The notes: generated by a model not told the origin, from the sequence alone. Counted from the stretch's first letter, positions 1 to 12,571 are shown. The stretch is 64,000 bases of DNA from Microbulbifer hainanensis (GCF_014904735.1 NZ_JACZCR010000027.1:171387-235386), one strand, 5' to 3'. Program-made: numbers and translations.

Positions 1-2
1 AA

Positions 3-1124
3 CTGTGCCCGCAGGACTTCGATGCCCAGCTGCCCTTCAGTGGCGGCGCCATCGGTTATGCGGGCTATGAACTGGGAATGTCCGGGAATTTTCTGCCCGC
101 TGACACGCGCCCGACCGGCCTGCCCGCCGGTTTCTTTGGACTGTACAGCTGGGCACTGATCGTCGATCACCAGCTGCGCGCCAGCCACCTCGTGTTTCAT
201 CCGGCCTGTACGCAGCACCAGAAACGCGATCTGGTAGCGCGCTTTACCGCGGTGCGCTGGCAGACTGAGCCCCGCTGCGGCAAGTTCTCGCTGCACGAAC
301 CGTTTGCCCACGAATTGACCGAAGCCGATTACTGCGCTTCGGTTGAAAAAGTACTGGCCTATATCAGGGCCGGCGATATCTACCAGGCCAATTTCACCCA
401 GCGCTTTCACGCGCCCTGCGAGGGCGACGCGTTAACCGCCTACCTGGCACTGCGCAAACGCGCCGCCGGACCGTTTTCCGCCTATCTCGACCTGCCTCAG
501 GGACAGCTGTTGAGCCTGTCTCCCGAACGCTTTATCCGCGCTGACGGCGGCAGCCTGCAGACCGAGCCCATCAAGGGCACCGCCCCCCGTTCCGCTGATC
601 CCGATACCGACGCCCGCGCTGCCGAAGCACTACAGCAGAGCGCCAAGGATCGGGCGGAAAACCTGATGATCGTGGATCTGCTGCGCAATGATTTCGGCAA
701 GCTGTGTCGGCACGGATCCGTACGTGTCCCACGACTGTTTGAACTGGCCTCCTTCGCCAACGTGCATCATCTGGTGAGCACGATAACCGGCGAGCTGGAC
801 GACGATCACAGTTTCGCCGAACTGCTGGCGGCCTGCTTTCCCGGCGGCTCCATTACCGGGGCGCCAAAACGCCGCGCCATGCAGATAATCCGCGAGCTGG
901 AGCGGAGCCCCCGGGGCGTCTACTGCGGCAGCGTGGGCTACATCAGCAGCTGCGGGCGCGCGGATACCAATATCGCCATTCGTACGCTCACGGTGGCCGA
1001 AGGCCATATGACCTGTGCTGCCGGCGGAGGTATTGTGGCGGACTCCAGCCCCGCAGCGGAGCACGAAGAGTGCCTGAGCAAGGTGCGCTTGCTGCTTGAA
1101 ACCGCGGAGCAGTTCCTCGCCTGA
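3..1124 (+). CDS. pabB: Aminodeoxychorismate synthase component I, 5'-truncated
   Basis: This is the C-terminal part of a chorismate-binding enzyme; the reading frame is open from the first complete codon, so the start lies outside the window. PabB converts chorismate plus ammonia into 4-amino-4-deoxychorismate for folate synthesis. The visible part begins with the PFSGGAIGYAGYELG segment, then shows the PIKGTAPR motif, whose lysine distinguishes PabB-type enzymes (PIKGT) from TrpE (PIAGT), the MIVDLLRNDFGK motif and GGSITGAPKRRAM near the end. The partner pabC lies about 24 kb away in the fatty-acid block. Family assignment is firm; PabB over TrpE rests mainly on the lysine. Confidence 0.93.
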   Translation: MCPQDFDAQLPFSGGAIGYAGYELGMSGNFLPADTRPTGLPAGFFGLYSWALIVDHQLRASHLVFHPACTQHQKRDLVARFTAVRWQTEPRCGKFSLHEPFAHELTEADYCASVEKVLAYIRAGDIYQANFTQRFHAPCEGDALTAYLALRKRAAGPFSAYLDLPQGQLLSLSPERFIRADGGSLQTEPIKGTAPRSADPDTDARAAEALQQSAKDRAENLMIVDLLRNDFGKLCRHGSVRVPRLFELASFANVHHLVSTITGELDDDHSFAELLAACFPGGSITGAPKRRAMQIIRELERSPRGVYCGSVGYISSCGRADTNIAIRTLTVAEGHMTCAAGGGIVADSSPAAEHEECLSKVRLLLETAEQFLA

Positions 1125-1299
1125 GAGACGACGTTCACCGATCGGCAAAGCCAGGTCTCGAGTAGACTAAAAGTTATAAAACTATCCACTATTGATATTT
1201 CAAAGTTATTAGCGCTTTTGCTAGATTCTCCGTCATACGCCGCATTCCACCATAAGTGGCTTAATGCGCAGGCTGGATTCTCTGAGAAAGGAAGTGGAT

Positions 1300-1581
1300 G
1301 TGAAGATTACGCTGGTCAAAAAAGTGCTTGCTGATGGCTCGCCCTGCGCCAAGTGCAATGATGTGCAGGAAAAGCTCGAGCAAAACGATCAGCTGCAATT
1401 TATTGACAGGACCGTAATTGCCGATGTGCGCGATCCGCAGAGCGAAGGGCTTGAATTGGCGCGAAAATACAATGTGGAGCGGGCACCGTTTTTTATTGTT
1501 GAAGAAGACGGTACTGAGCCAGTGATTTTCACCGTGTATTTCAAATTTGCCAAGGAAGTACTACAGGCCAAAGCATCCTGA
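1300..1581 (+). CDS. Small thioredoxin-fold CxxC protein
   Basis: A 93-residue protein with a CAKC redox motif near residue 16 and an RAPFF segment near residue 65 that fits the cis-proline loop of thioredoxin-fold proteins. An in-frame ATG exists at 1264, but an AAAGGAAG Shine-Dalgarno sits just before GTG codons at 1294 and 1300, so I chose GTG 1300; this removes a charged extension with no fold role. It is probably a cytosolic disulfide or thiol redox protein. It is convergent with cysB and shares the hairpin between them, so a role near sulfur metabolism is possible but only an inference from position. I do not recognise a named family. Confidence 0.7.
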   Translation: MKITLVKKVLADGSPCAKCNDVQEKLEQNDQLQFIDRTVIADVRDPQSEGLELARKYNVERAPFFIVEEDGTEPVIFTVYFKFAKEVLQAKAS

Positions 1582-1611
1582 TGCCCCGGAAGACAATGTC
1601 AGCAGGTGTAT

Positions 1612-1642
1612 AAAAAAACGCGGCTCTCGGCCGCTTTTTTTT
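1612..1642. terminator. Bidirectional terminator between CxxC gene and cysB
   Basis: A GCGGC/GCCGC stem with a TCTCG loop is flanked by seven A on the left and eight T on the right. It can therefore terminate the CxxC protein gene on the plus strand and cysB on the minus strand. Confidence 0.85.
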
Positions 1643-1660
1643 GTTGAACTCACTTCGCCG

Positions 1661-2638
<978 letters not shown>

Positions 2639-2823
2639 CTAGCGTTCCCTTGCCTGCAGACTCAACCCCGCTGCGGCTCCCCGATAGTTATAAAAACCGT
2701 CTAAGTTTATGCGAGAAAAGAATAGCAGCCAAAAGCGACCGGAGCCAACTGCGGGAGAATATTTTCGTGTGGCGAGTTCACACTTGGAGCCACGCTCTGC
2801 CCAATTAGAGCAAATGAGCGCTC

Positions 2824-3726
2824 TCAGGCTTCCTGATTGGCGATACCGTGGGGAACATGGCCTGTGGCGACGTGCTCCGCCGCGGATGCACAGTGATTTG
2901 GCTGATCGTCGAAGAAAACATCGGCGCCGAAGGCTCGCAGGAACTCTCCCTTGGGCAGGCCGCCGAGAAATACCGACTCGTCGATGCGCACATTCCAGGC
3001 GCGCAGCGTGCGGATGACCCGCTCGTGAGCGGGTGCCGATCGCGCGGTGACGAGTGCTGTTCGAATCGGACAGCTGTCGGCCTTGAACTCCGACTGCAAC
3101 CGCTGCAGGGCCTCGAGAAAGCCCTTGAAGGGCCCACCGCCCAGGGGCTGTTGTGCTGACGCCCGTTCGGACGCGGCAAAGGCGGCGAGACCATCCCGCT
3201 TGAAAATCTGCTCTGCCTCGTCGGAAAAAATCACCGCATCGCCATCGAAGGCAAAGCGCAGGGTGTCGTCCGCGTGGCGCTGGCTGCCGCCCGCAACCAG
3301 CGTGGCGGCGGCGATGCCCTGCTCCAGTGCCCGACGAACGTCGCGGCCGTCGGTAGAGAGAAACAGATGGCAGCCAAACGGCGCGATATAGCGATAGGGG
3401 CTTTCACCGTTACAAAAAGCCGCGCGGGTGATATTGAGGCCGTAATGCTCGATGGAATTGAACACACGCAGGCCGGTGTCGGCGCTGTTGCGTGACAACA
3501 GAATCACCTCCACACGGGGTTCACCTTCGAGGCGCTCGTTGATCTGCAGGAATTTTTCCACCAGCGGGAAGGCATCGCCCTTTTCCAGCACGTCGTTCTC
3601 ATGAGCTATCTGGTAGTCCGAGAAAGCATCCAGCCCCTGCTCCTCAAACACCCGGTGACTGTCCTGCAGGTTGAACAACGCACGGGACGAGATCGCGATA
3701 ACAAGCTTGTCGGACAATTGCGGCAT
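2824..3726 (-). CDS. Cytosolic 5'-nucleotidase family protein
   Basis: A 300-residue protein of the bacterial 5'-nucleotidase family related to cytosolic nucleotidase 1 (Pfam 5-nucleotidase). It starts LSDKLVIAISSRALFNL, then has EVILLSRNSADTGLRVF and a GVSPYR-like segment (GESPYRYIAPF) before LFLSTDGRDVRRAL; the C-terminal part carries VFFDDQPNHC, fitting a HAD-like acidic site. It would dephosphorylate nucleoside 5'-monophosphates. The start ATG overlaps the stop of the upstream tetR gene as TGATG, so the two are almost certainly translationally coupled, suggesting that the TetR protein controls this enzyme. Confidence 0.82.
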   Translation of the reverse strand: MPQLSDKLVIAISSRALFNLQDSHRVFEEQGLDAFSDYQIAHENDVLEKGDAFPLVEKFLQINERLEGEPRVEVILLSRNSADTGLRVFNSIEHYGLNITRAAFCNGESPYRYIAPFGCHLFLSTDGRDVRRALEQGIAAATLVAGGSQRHADDTLRFAFDGDAVIFSDEAEQIFKRDGLAAFAASERASAQQPLGGGPFKGFLEALQRLQSEFKADSCPIRTALVTARSAPAHERVIRTLRAWNVRIDESVFLGGLPKGEFLRAFGADVFFDDQPNHCASAAEHVATGHVPHGIANQEA

Positions 3727-4406
3727 CAGGGAGCCTCCACGTCATCGAGGTCGCCGGGACGGGATTCGTTGCGGTGGGCGTCGAGCATAGTCAGCAGCAT
3801 CTGCTGCAGGTCGGCCTGGGTCCGCTGCGAGCGCACGCCCCGCTGGTTCACGATGACGAGGAAAATAGCGTGACAGGTCTCGAGCGTGGCACGGGCCAGG
3901 CGGTTCATTTCATTCGGGGGACAGAGAAAGCCGAGCCGCTGAAACATACCGGTAAGGTGGGTAATGATCAGTTCATCGTGGCGCTCGTCCAGTTCATGGA
4001 GTTCGGGAATGCCCCACATCGCCTGCACCAGTGGCAACAGGCCGCGCTGCTCCCGGTAGACGGCCAGCAGGCACTCGATGAGCTCGGCAACGAAACCATC
4101 AAGCGCCATGTCCTCCAGGTTGCGCTGCTCCAACTCCTCCAGTGCTGCGGTCATGCTCGCCAGCCACTGCTCTCCCATGGCATAGAGAATGGCGTGCTTG
4201 TTGGGAAAGTAGTGATAGAGAGAGCCCACAGAAACGCCAAGCTCCTTGGCGATCAGAATTGTGGTCAGGTCATTGAGCCCCACTTCTTCGAGCAACCGGC
4301 CAGTGGTATCGAGAATCTGCCGGGTACGCTCCCGGGCGCGGGCCTGAACCGGCTCGCGGCGCGGTGTCAGCTGGCTTTTACGTTTGCGCTGTTCCAGATT
4401 GGACAA
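3726..4406 (-). CDS. TetR-family transcriptional regulator
   Basis: A 226-residue TetR regulator. The N-terminal helix-turn-helix reads TTILIAKELGVSVGSLYHYF followed by PNKHAILYAMGEQW, the canonical recognition helix region; a basic leader (QRKRKSQLTPRREPVQARARERTRQI) precedes it. The start codon is TTG, supported by an AAGGA Shine-Dalgarno eight bases upstream. It forms a two-gene unit with the downstream 5'-nucleotidase through a TGATG overlap. The TonB receptor gene lies upstream in the same orientation but behind a strong terminator, so regulation of that receptor is not implied. The ligand is unknown. Confidence 0.87.
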   Translation of the reverse strand: MSNLEQRKRKSQLTPRREPVQARARERTRQILDTTGRLLEEVGLNDLTTILIAKELGVSVGSLYHYFPNKHAILYAMGEQWLASMTAALEELEQRNLEDMALDGFVAELIECLLAVYREQRGLLPLVQAMWGIPELHELDERHDELIITHLTGMFQRLGFLCPPNEMNRLARATLETCHAIFLVIVNQRGVRSQRTQADLQQMLLTMLDAHRNESRPGDLDDVEAP

Positions 4407-4486
4407 GATGCTTTTCCTTTTCTCGGTTGCCCGCAGTTTACCACCAATTTCAAGCCATTATCGCGCCCGGGGTTGCTCCCGTAAAA

Positions 4487-4520
4487 ACGAAAAACCGGCG
4501 CAATGCGCCGGTTTTTCGTT
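4487..4520 (-). terminator. Rho-independent terminator of the TonB receptor gene
   Basis: A near-perfect 17-bp stem (AACGAAAAACCGGCGCA and its complement) with GCGC-rich core, flanked by A and T runs. It lies directly after the receptor stop codon at 4545 on the minus strand and before the tetR start. Confidence 0.88.
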
Positions 4521-4544
4521 CATCCTGTGAGAGATGAGAAACAA

Positions 4545-6878
4545 TCAGAAGCGATAGTCGAGGTTCACACCCACTACGCGGCCCCGCGACGGGTCGGTCT
4601 TGGTTGCCGGGAGGTTGTACAGCGCCTCAGCATAGCCCCAGTGGTAGTACTCTTCGTTCAGCAGGTTTTCGGCGTAGATGCCGGCGGTCCAGCTTTCGTC
4701 CGGTGCGGTCAGCGCCAGACGCACGTTGGCGACACTGCGGCTGTCCAGCTTCACGGCTTCGGTGTTTTCCAGGTCGGAGAACTGCTCGCCAGTGTAGGTG
4801 TATTCCGCGGTGTAGGTGATTTCACCCAGACCAGTCGGCTGGTGGTAGGTCAACGCACTGGAGGAGGAGAAATTCGGCGAGAAAGCCATTTCATTGCCAT
4901 TGCAGTCTTCACAGAACTCTTCCGGTGCGCCGGTGAACTTGGTACCCAACCAGGACAGGCCCCAGTACAGATCCAGGTTATCTGTGATTAGCCAGCGGGC
5001 ATCTACTTCCAGGCCGTGCCCCTTTGATTCACCCACATTGCGGGTGATCGCCGCGGCCCCCACCCAGAAGGCTTGCTGCATATTATCGTAGGTGTACTGG
5101 AAGGCCGCCGCGTTGATCGCAAGGCGGTTATCCAGCAGACGCGCCTTCACACCGAGTTCGTAGGACAGAACATTCTCTTCGTCGAACTTGCTCGGCTCAG
5201 CGTTGCTGGCGTCCACCTCGTAACCGTGGTCGTCGAGCCATGCGTACTGGCTGTCCTCGTCAGTGCCGTAGGCCGGATCGGTGATGTGGTAGGACAGATA
5301 GTCGAAACCGCCGGACTTGTAGCCGGTGGCCACGCTTCCGTACACGGTGACGGCCTCGCTGAGGTCGTGATTCAGGGTGACGCGACCGGAGACGTTGCTC
5401 CAGGTGTTATCACCGGTGATCGGACCATCGGTATACATGGCCTGGTAGTTCCAGCCCCCGGTCCAGGTGTCCGGCCACGGGGAGTCGACGGAATACTTCT
5501 TGGTATCCTCGGTGTAGCGCACGCCGAGGCCGAGGCTGGTGGCTTCGCTCAGGTCGAATGTGGTGTTCGCGAACACACCCCAGCCGCTGAATTTACCCAC
5601 GGTGTTGGCAGCTTCGATGGACAGTTTGCCCGGGGCGTATTCCCAGGGGTCACCCTCGAAGCCGAAGAACTCGTCAATCGCATCTTGCGGCAGACTGGCA
5701 CAAGTGTCGAAGGTACCGATACCCTCTTCCCACTCGTCGGCGTAGATGCCGTCACAGATGAAATCTTCGTTATCGATACCCGCCAGGTCCGCGTCGATGT
5801 CTTCCTTGTAGTAGGAAGCACCCAGCACGTAGTTGAACATGCCGCTGTTGTTGGACGTCAGACGGAATTCCTGGCTGAAGAAATCACCGGTCTGGTCGCG
5901 CGTATAGGTATCGACCGGATTGGCGGTACCGTCGAAGTCCTCGGCGTAGGTGTAGTTGTGGGTCTTGTAGCCGGTGATGGAAGACAGCGTGGTGCCGCTG
6001 GCCAGGTCGTGCTCAATGGTCAGGATGGCATCGCCGATTTCGGACTCATCTTTACCCTGGGCGTCGTTGTACACCTGGTCGTAGGCGCCCTTGGTATCCA
6101 GTGCACGGTAGATGGTGCCGTCGCCTTCGCGGTCCTCGTACTGGGCAACCAGGGTCACGGTGGTGTCCTGCATGCCGCTGTAGACCGCCGTCATACGCAT
6201 GGCGTTGTCTTCGCTGGCACCGAGGTCGCGACCGCCAGCAAGGTTCTCGATGTTGCCGTCTTCCTTGTCGTGGTAGGTGGCGATACGCACTGCGAGGTTC
6301 TCGGTGACCGGCAGATCGACTGCGCCCTGGAAGTTTTCCCGGCCCAGCTGCCCGGCACCGACGGAAATGTCGCCACCGAAAGTGTCGCCCGGCTTGCGGG
6401 AGACCATGGAAATGGCGCCGGAAGCGGTGTTGCGGCCGAACAGGGTGCCCTGCGGCCCCTTGACCACTTCGACCCGCTCCATGTCATACATGCTCGGCGT
6501 GGCGCCGGTACGGCTCTGGTAGACGCCATCGAGGAAGACGCCCAGGGCCGGGTCGCTGCCGGTACCGAAGCTGTTGTTGTTGACGCCGCGCACGGAGACG
6601 GAATCGAAGAAGGAATCGTTGGTCTCGCCGGAAATACCCGGGGTCATCGAGAACAGGTCTTTAAAACCGCTCATGTTGCGGTCTTTGAGGGTGTCGCCGG
6701 TAAAGGCGCTCACCGCCATCGGTACGTCCTTCAGTGACTCCGCACGCATCTGTGCGGTTACCGTCACCTCTTCGATCTCCGCCGCTGACGCGCCGGTGCT
6801 TACCGCGATGACAACAGCACCGATGGCCGAAGCCAGCACGTGCTTGTGGTTGTTGTGTGGTCTCTCTGTAACAGGCAT
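4545..6878 (-). CDS. TonB-dependent outer-membrane receptor
   Basis: A 777-residue TonB-dependent receptor. A signal peptide with the core HVLASAIGAVVIAVSTGASA ends before AEIEEVTVTAQMRAESLKDV, which contains the TonB box. The plug domain follows (VPMAVSAFTGDTL; PGISGETND; GVFLDGVYQSR; VEVVKGPQGTLFGRN) and then a 22-strand-type barrel ending in ...VVGVNLDYRF with terminal Phe. An ATG at 6893 has no ribosome site; the ATG at 6878 has GGGGA five bases upstream, so I start there. It sits beside polyamine catabolism genes and shares their putative operator (see 6974), suggesting a nitrogenous or polyamine-linked ligand; a siderophore ligand cannot be excluded. Confidence 0.9.
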   Translation of the reverse strand: MPVTERPHNNHKHVLASAIGAVVIAVSTGASAAEIEEVTVTAQMRAESLKDVPMAVSAFTGDTLKDRNMSGFKDLFSMTPGISGETNDSFFDSVSVRGVNNNSFGTGSDPALGVFLDGVYQSRTGATPSMYDMERVEVVKGPQGTLFGRNTASGAISMVSRKPGDTFGGDISVGAGQLGRENFQGAVDLPVTENLAVRIATYHDKEDGNIENLAGGRDLGASEDNAMRMTAVYSGMQDTTVTLVAQYEDREGDGTIYRALDTKGAYDQVYNDAQGKDESEIGDAILTIEHDLASGTTLSSITGYKTHNYTYAEDFDGTANPVDTYTRDQTGDFFSQEFRLTSNNSGMFNYVLGASYYKEDIDADLAGIDNEDFICDGIYADEWEEGIGTFDTCASLPQDAIDEFFGFEGDPWEYAPGKLSIEAANTVGKFSGWGVFANTTFDLSEATSLGLGVRYTEDTKKYSVDSPWPDTWTGGWNYQAMYTDGPITGDNTWSNVSGRVTLNHDLSEAVTVYGSVATGYKSGGFDYLSYHITDPAYGTDEDSQYAWLDDHGYEVDASNAEPSKFDEENVLSYELGVKARLLDNRLAINAAAFQYTYDNMQQAFWVGAAAITRNVGESKGHGLEVDARWLITDNLDLYWGLSWLGTKFTGAPEEFCEDCNGNEMAFSPNFSSSSALTYHQPTGLGEITYTAEYTYTGEQFSDLENTEAVKLDSRSVANVRLALTAPDESWTAGIYAENLLNEEYYHWGYAEALYNLPATKTDPSRGRVVGVNLDYRF

Positions 6879-6973
6879 GGTCGTCCCCGTCATTTTTGTT
6901 ATTCAGGGTTTGCGCATCCGATACCGCCGATGGCTGCACCCAAGCGATTGAACTTGAAGGTCTGTTATCCCAC

Positions 6974-6992
6974 AAACCGAATGATTATTCAA
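6974..6992. promoter_or_regulatory. Operator-like half-site upstream of the TonB receptor
   Basis: The sequence AAACCGAATGATTATTCAA lies about 96 bp upstream of the chosen receptor start. It matches the reversed right arm of the palindrome in the puuB-puuA divergent promoter (AAACCGAATTATTATTCAA) at 18 of 19 positions. A second arm is not obvious here. I read it as a binding site for the same regulator; that regulator is not identified. Confidence 0.6.
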
Positions 6993-7048
6993 ATTCGAAA
7001 TGCTGCTCCTACACAGTGCATGGCTGTGCCCGATTCTGATGCAGTCGA

Positions 7049-8356
7049 TCAGCTACCGAGCTTGTCCATGAGGCTGTAATAGAGCATTCCTGTCACCAAC
7101 CCTGGCCAGCGCAGCAGTGTGCCACCGGGAAAGGTAGGTGTTGGAATTTGCGCCAGTATATCAAAACGCTCTTCTGTACCAGCCACCACCTCTGCAATTA
7201 ATTTGCCAGCGAAAGTGGCCGTCGGAACACCGTGGCCGGAATAGCCCTGGCTGTAGTACACGTTTGGCTCCAGACGCCCCATATGCGGCATCCGGTTTAG
7301 CGTAATCGCCAGTGTGCCGCCCCAGCCGTAGTCGATTCGGGTATCGGCGAGCTGCGGATAGACCTCCAACATGTACTTCTTAACAAAGCTGCGGATATCC
7401 TGCGGGAAGCGCGATGTATAGTTCTCGCCGCCACCGAAGATCAGGCGGTTGTCCCCGGAAAGCTTCCAGTAATTGATGACGAACAGGGTATCCTGCAGGG
7501 CGAAGTCGTTGGCAATCAGCTCATGGGCCAACGCCTCAGGCAGCGGCTCGGTCGCGAGCACGAAATTGTTGATGGGCATAATCTTGCCCGCCATGCGCGG
7601 TTCCAGGTTGCCCAGGTATCCGTTACAGGCCAGCACGACATTCTTAGCGCGCACCTGCCCTGCCGAAGTCTCCACAACACAAGGAGCACCTCCTCGATAG
7701 CTGGTGACCCTGCTGTGCTCAAAGAACTGTACGCCGGCCGCTGCAGCCGCATCGGCGAGCCCCAGGGCGTAGTTGAGCGGGTGCAGATGCAGCGATCCGT
7801 TATCGACCTGCGCACCAAAATAGCGCTCGGAGCCCACCAGCGCCCTGGCCTCTTCCTCTCCGATATACTCCATCTGGTCGTAGCCATAGCGCTTGTTGAG
7901 CAGCTCTACCTCGGCTTTCAAGTCCTCGTTGTGGCTGCGTTTAGCCGCGAGATGCATGATGCCGCGCTTCATATCGCATTGGATATTGTGCTTGGTGATC
8001 AGGTCCTCGACGGTCCTGACCGCCTCAACACCCATATCCCAGAGCTGTTTCGCAGTATCGAAGCCGAGCATTTTTTCCAGGTCTTCCTGGCCTTTGCGCT
8101 GCCCGACACCGACATGCCCGCCATTGCGACCGGATGCGCCCCAGGCGACCCTTTCCGCCTCTAGCACCACAACCTTGTAGCCGCGCTCGGCCAGGTGCAG
8201 CGCTGAAGACAGGCCGGTATAGCCGGCGCCGATAATGCACACATCGGCTTCCACTGTACCTTCCAGCGCCGGATAGACGGGCGCAGGGTTGGCACTGGCG
8301 GCGTAGTAGGAATCGGTGTGTCCGATCAATTTGTTCACTGTACCGGTGGCGGTCAT
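7049..8356 (-). CDS. puuB: FAD-dependent oxidoreductase, gamma-glutamylputrescine oxidase type
   Basis: A 435-residue DAO-family flavoenzyme, close in length to E. coli PuuB (426). It shows the N-terminal dinucleotide-binding motif ADVCIIGAGYTGLSSALHLA, then VVVLEAERVAWGASGRNGGH, typical of PuuB/OrdL proteins, and a C-terminal GYSGHGVPTATFAGKLIAE flavin-binding segment. PuuB-type enzymes oxidise gamma-glutamyl amines such as gamma-glutamylputrescine. The divergent neighbour is a PuuA-like glutamine synthetase homologue, giving the first two steps of the pathway. The exact amine substrate is not determined by sequence. The other puu genes (puuC, puuD) are not in the window. Confidence 0.82.
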   Translation of the reverse strand: MTATGTVNKLIGHTDSYYAASANPAPVYPALEGTVEADVCIIGAGYTGLSSALHLAERGYKVVVLEAERVAWGASGRNGGHVGVGQRKGQEDLEKMLGFDTAKQLWDMGVEAVRTVEDLITKHNIQCDMKRGIMHLAAKRSHNEDLKAEVELLNKRYGYDQMEYIGEEEARALVGSERYFGAQVDNGSLHLHPLNYALGLADAAAAAGVQFFEHSRVTSYRGGAPCVVETSAGQVRAKNVVLACNGYLGNLEPRMAGKIMPINNFVLATEPLPEALAHELIANDFALQDTLFVINYWKLSGDNRLIFGGGENYTSRFPQDIRSFVKKYMLEVYPQLADTRIDYGWGGTLAITLNRMPHMGRLEPNVYYSQGYSGHGVPTATFAGKLIAEVVAGTEERFDILAQIPTPTFPGGTLLRWPGLVTGMLYYSLMDKLGS

Positions 8357-8420
8357 AGATACGTCTCCAAGCTAGGCTTCGGCAACCCGGCCTCCCGGGT
8401 AGCCCGCCGGCAATTCGGCA

Positions 8421-8466
8421 AAAACCGAACAATCATTCAATTTATATTGAATAATAATTCGGTTTC
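8421..8466. promoter_or_regulatory. Long palindromic operator between puuB and puuA
   Basis: Two 21-base arms, 8421-8441 and 8446-8466, form an imperfect inverted repeat around TTAT (left arm starts AAAACCGAACAATC, right arm ends ATAATTCGGTTTC); 17 of 21 positions are complementary. It is AT-rich in a GC-rich region and lies between divergent genes, 65 bp from the puuB start and about 180 bp from puuA. Long dyads of this kind are typical of repressor operators. The cognate regulator is unknown. Confidence 0.68.
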
Positions 8467-8648
8467 TTGTCATAATCAAAGCCTGCGAACGAAAAACTGG
8501 TTCGTTCGCACTTTTGCCCGGCACAGCCTCGGCAATTTCTGGGCTTTCCCGCCCCTAAATGTACGACGGCGCCATCTCTCCACTGGAGACTCCGGGCGTA
8601 TACTAATGCAACCCAACACGGGGCAGATCATTTCGATCAAGGTGCAAA

Positions 8649-9983
8649 ATGGACAAGATTACAAAGTGGCTCGCAGAACACGATATTTCCGAAGTGGAGT
8701 GTCTGGTGCCCGATATGTCCGGCAATGCGCGGGGCAAATTTACCCCCACGGACAAATTCCTGACTCAGGACAGCCGTCTGCCGGAAAGTATCCTGGTACA
8801 GACGGTAACTGGCGACTATGTGGATGAGCACAACGAGCTAGTAGACCCGGCAGATACCGATATGCTGCTGGTCCCGGATCCGGATTCAATTCGCCTCAAT
8901 CCGTGGGCCAACGAACCGACGGCGCAGATCATTCACGACTGCTATACCCGGGACGGCCAACCGCACCCCATCAGCACCCGCAATATACTGAAGTTCGTGC
9001 TGGAAAAATATGCGGAAAGAGGATGGAAACCGGTCGTAGCGCCGGAAGTGGAATTCTATCTGATCAAGCGCAACCTGGATCCCGACGAGAAGTTGTCAGC
9101 ACCGGTGGGCCGCTCTGGCCGCACAGAGAAGACGCGCCAGTCTTACAGTATCGACGCGGCCAACGAATACGAGCCGATCATCGAGGATATGTATGATTTC
9201 TGCGAAGCGCAGGGTCTTGATGTCGATACGCTGATTCATGAGTCCGGCACCGCGCAGATGGAGATCAACTTCCTGCACGGCGACCCACTGAAGCTGGCGG
9301 ACCAGGTTTTCACTTTTAAGCGCACAGTGCGTGAGACTGCCCTGCGCCACGGTATTTATGCCACCTTCATGGCCAAGCCGATGGAGCATGAGCCGGGCAG
9401 CGCGCTACACATTCACCAGAGCATTGTCGATGCGGAAACCGGCAAGAATATTTTTGTCGATGACAACGGCCGGGAAAACGAAACTTTCATGCACTTTATC
9501 GGGGGCATGCAAAAGTATACGCCGGGCTTTATCAGCTTCTTTGCACCGAACGTGAATTCCTACCGTCGGTTTACGCCGGAAATTGCAGCGCCGACCAGCC
9601 TGCACTGGGGCTATGACAACCGCACGACAGGATTGCGTGTGCCGGACAGCTCTCCGCAGGCCAAACGCCTCGAAAACCGCTTCCCGGGTGCGGACTGCAA
9701 CCCCTACCTGGCAATCGCCACGTCGCTGGCCTGCGGTTACCTGGGAATGGTGAACGAGGTCAAACCGAGTGCACCCTACGAAGGGGACTGCTCTTCGGAG
9801 CCGATCACCCTGCCCCGTACGCAGGAGCATGCCCTCAGCCTGTTGCTCGAATGCGACGAGGCAGCCGAAATGTTTGGCGAAAAGTTCGTCCGCGCCTGGA
9901 GCGCCATCAAGCGCGATGAATATGAAGAGTTCAACCGCGTAATCAGCTCCTGGGAAAGGGAGTTCCTGCTGCTGAACGTCTAG
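8649..9983 (+). CDS. puuA: Glutamine synthetase family protein, gamma-glutamylputrescine synthetase type
   Basis: A 444-residue glutamine-synthetase-fold ligase. Visible features are the beta-grasp start MDKITKWLAEHDISEVECL with PDMSGNARGKFTP, the acidic metal-binding motif APEVEFYLI, the ESGTAQMEINFLHGDP segment, and the catalytic GSALHIHQS (in place of the GlnA-type GSGMHCHQS). Proteins with this pattern are PuuA/GlnA3 enzymes that ligate glutamate to an amine, most often putrescine, at the cost of ATP. The adjacent divergent puuB-like oxidase supports a polyamine role rather than ammonia assimilation. A canonical GlnA adenylylation-site tail is not seen. Confidence 0.85.
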   Translation: MDKITKWLAEHDISEVECLVPDMSGNARGKFTPTDKFLTQDSRLPESILVQTVTGDYVDEHNELVDPADTDMLLVPDPDSIRLNPWANEPTAQIIHDCYTRDGQPHPISTRNILKFVLEKYAERGWKPVVAPEVEFYLIKRNLDPDEKLSAPVGRSGRTEKTRQSYSIDAANEYEPIIEDMYDFCEAQGLDVDTLIHESGTAQMEINFLHGDPLKLADQVFTFKRTVRETALRHGIYATFMAKPMEHEPGSALHIHQSIVDAETGKNIFVDDNGRENETFMHFIGGMQKYTPGFISFFAPNVNSYRRFTPEIAAPTSLHWGYDNRTTGLRVPDSSPQAKRLENRFPGADCNPYLAIATSLACGYLGMVNEVKPSAPYEGDCSSEPITLPRTQEHALSLLLECDEAAEMFGEKFVRAWSAIKRDEYEEFNRVISSWEREFLLLNV

Positions 9984-10000
9984 TGCGTATATACCACTGG

Positions 10001-10026
10001 AAAGCCCCGCTCGCGGGGCTTTTTTT
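10001..10026 (+). terminator. Terminator after puuA
   Basis: AAAGCCCCGC-TCGCGGGGCTT hairpin followed by a run of seven T, 17 bases after the puuA stop codon; a classic intrinsic terminator. Confidence 0.93.
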
Positions 10027-12555
<2,529 letters not shown>

Positions 12556-12571
12556 CCGAGATTGACAGGGT

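Noticed and set aside
5073..6737. 554-codon open frame antisense to the TonB receptor
   Set aside because: Val/Gly/His-rich shadow of GC-rich codons; no ribosome site or motif, and the receptor reads perfectly on the other strand.
8521..8540. GG-N10-GC element before puuA as a sigma-54 promoter
   Set aside because: Only GGCAC and GGC match; the -12 half lacks TTGC, so the support is too weak.
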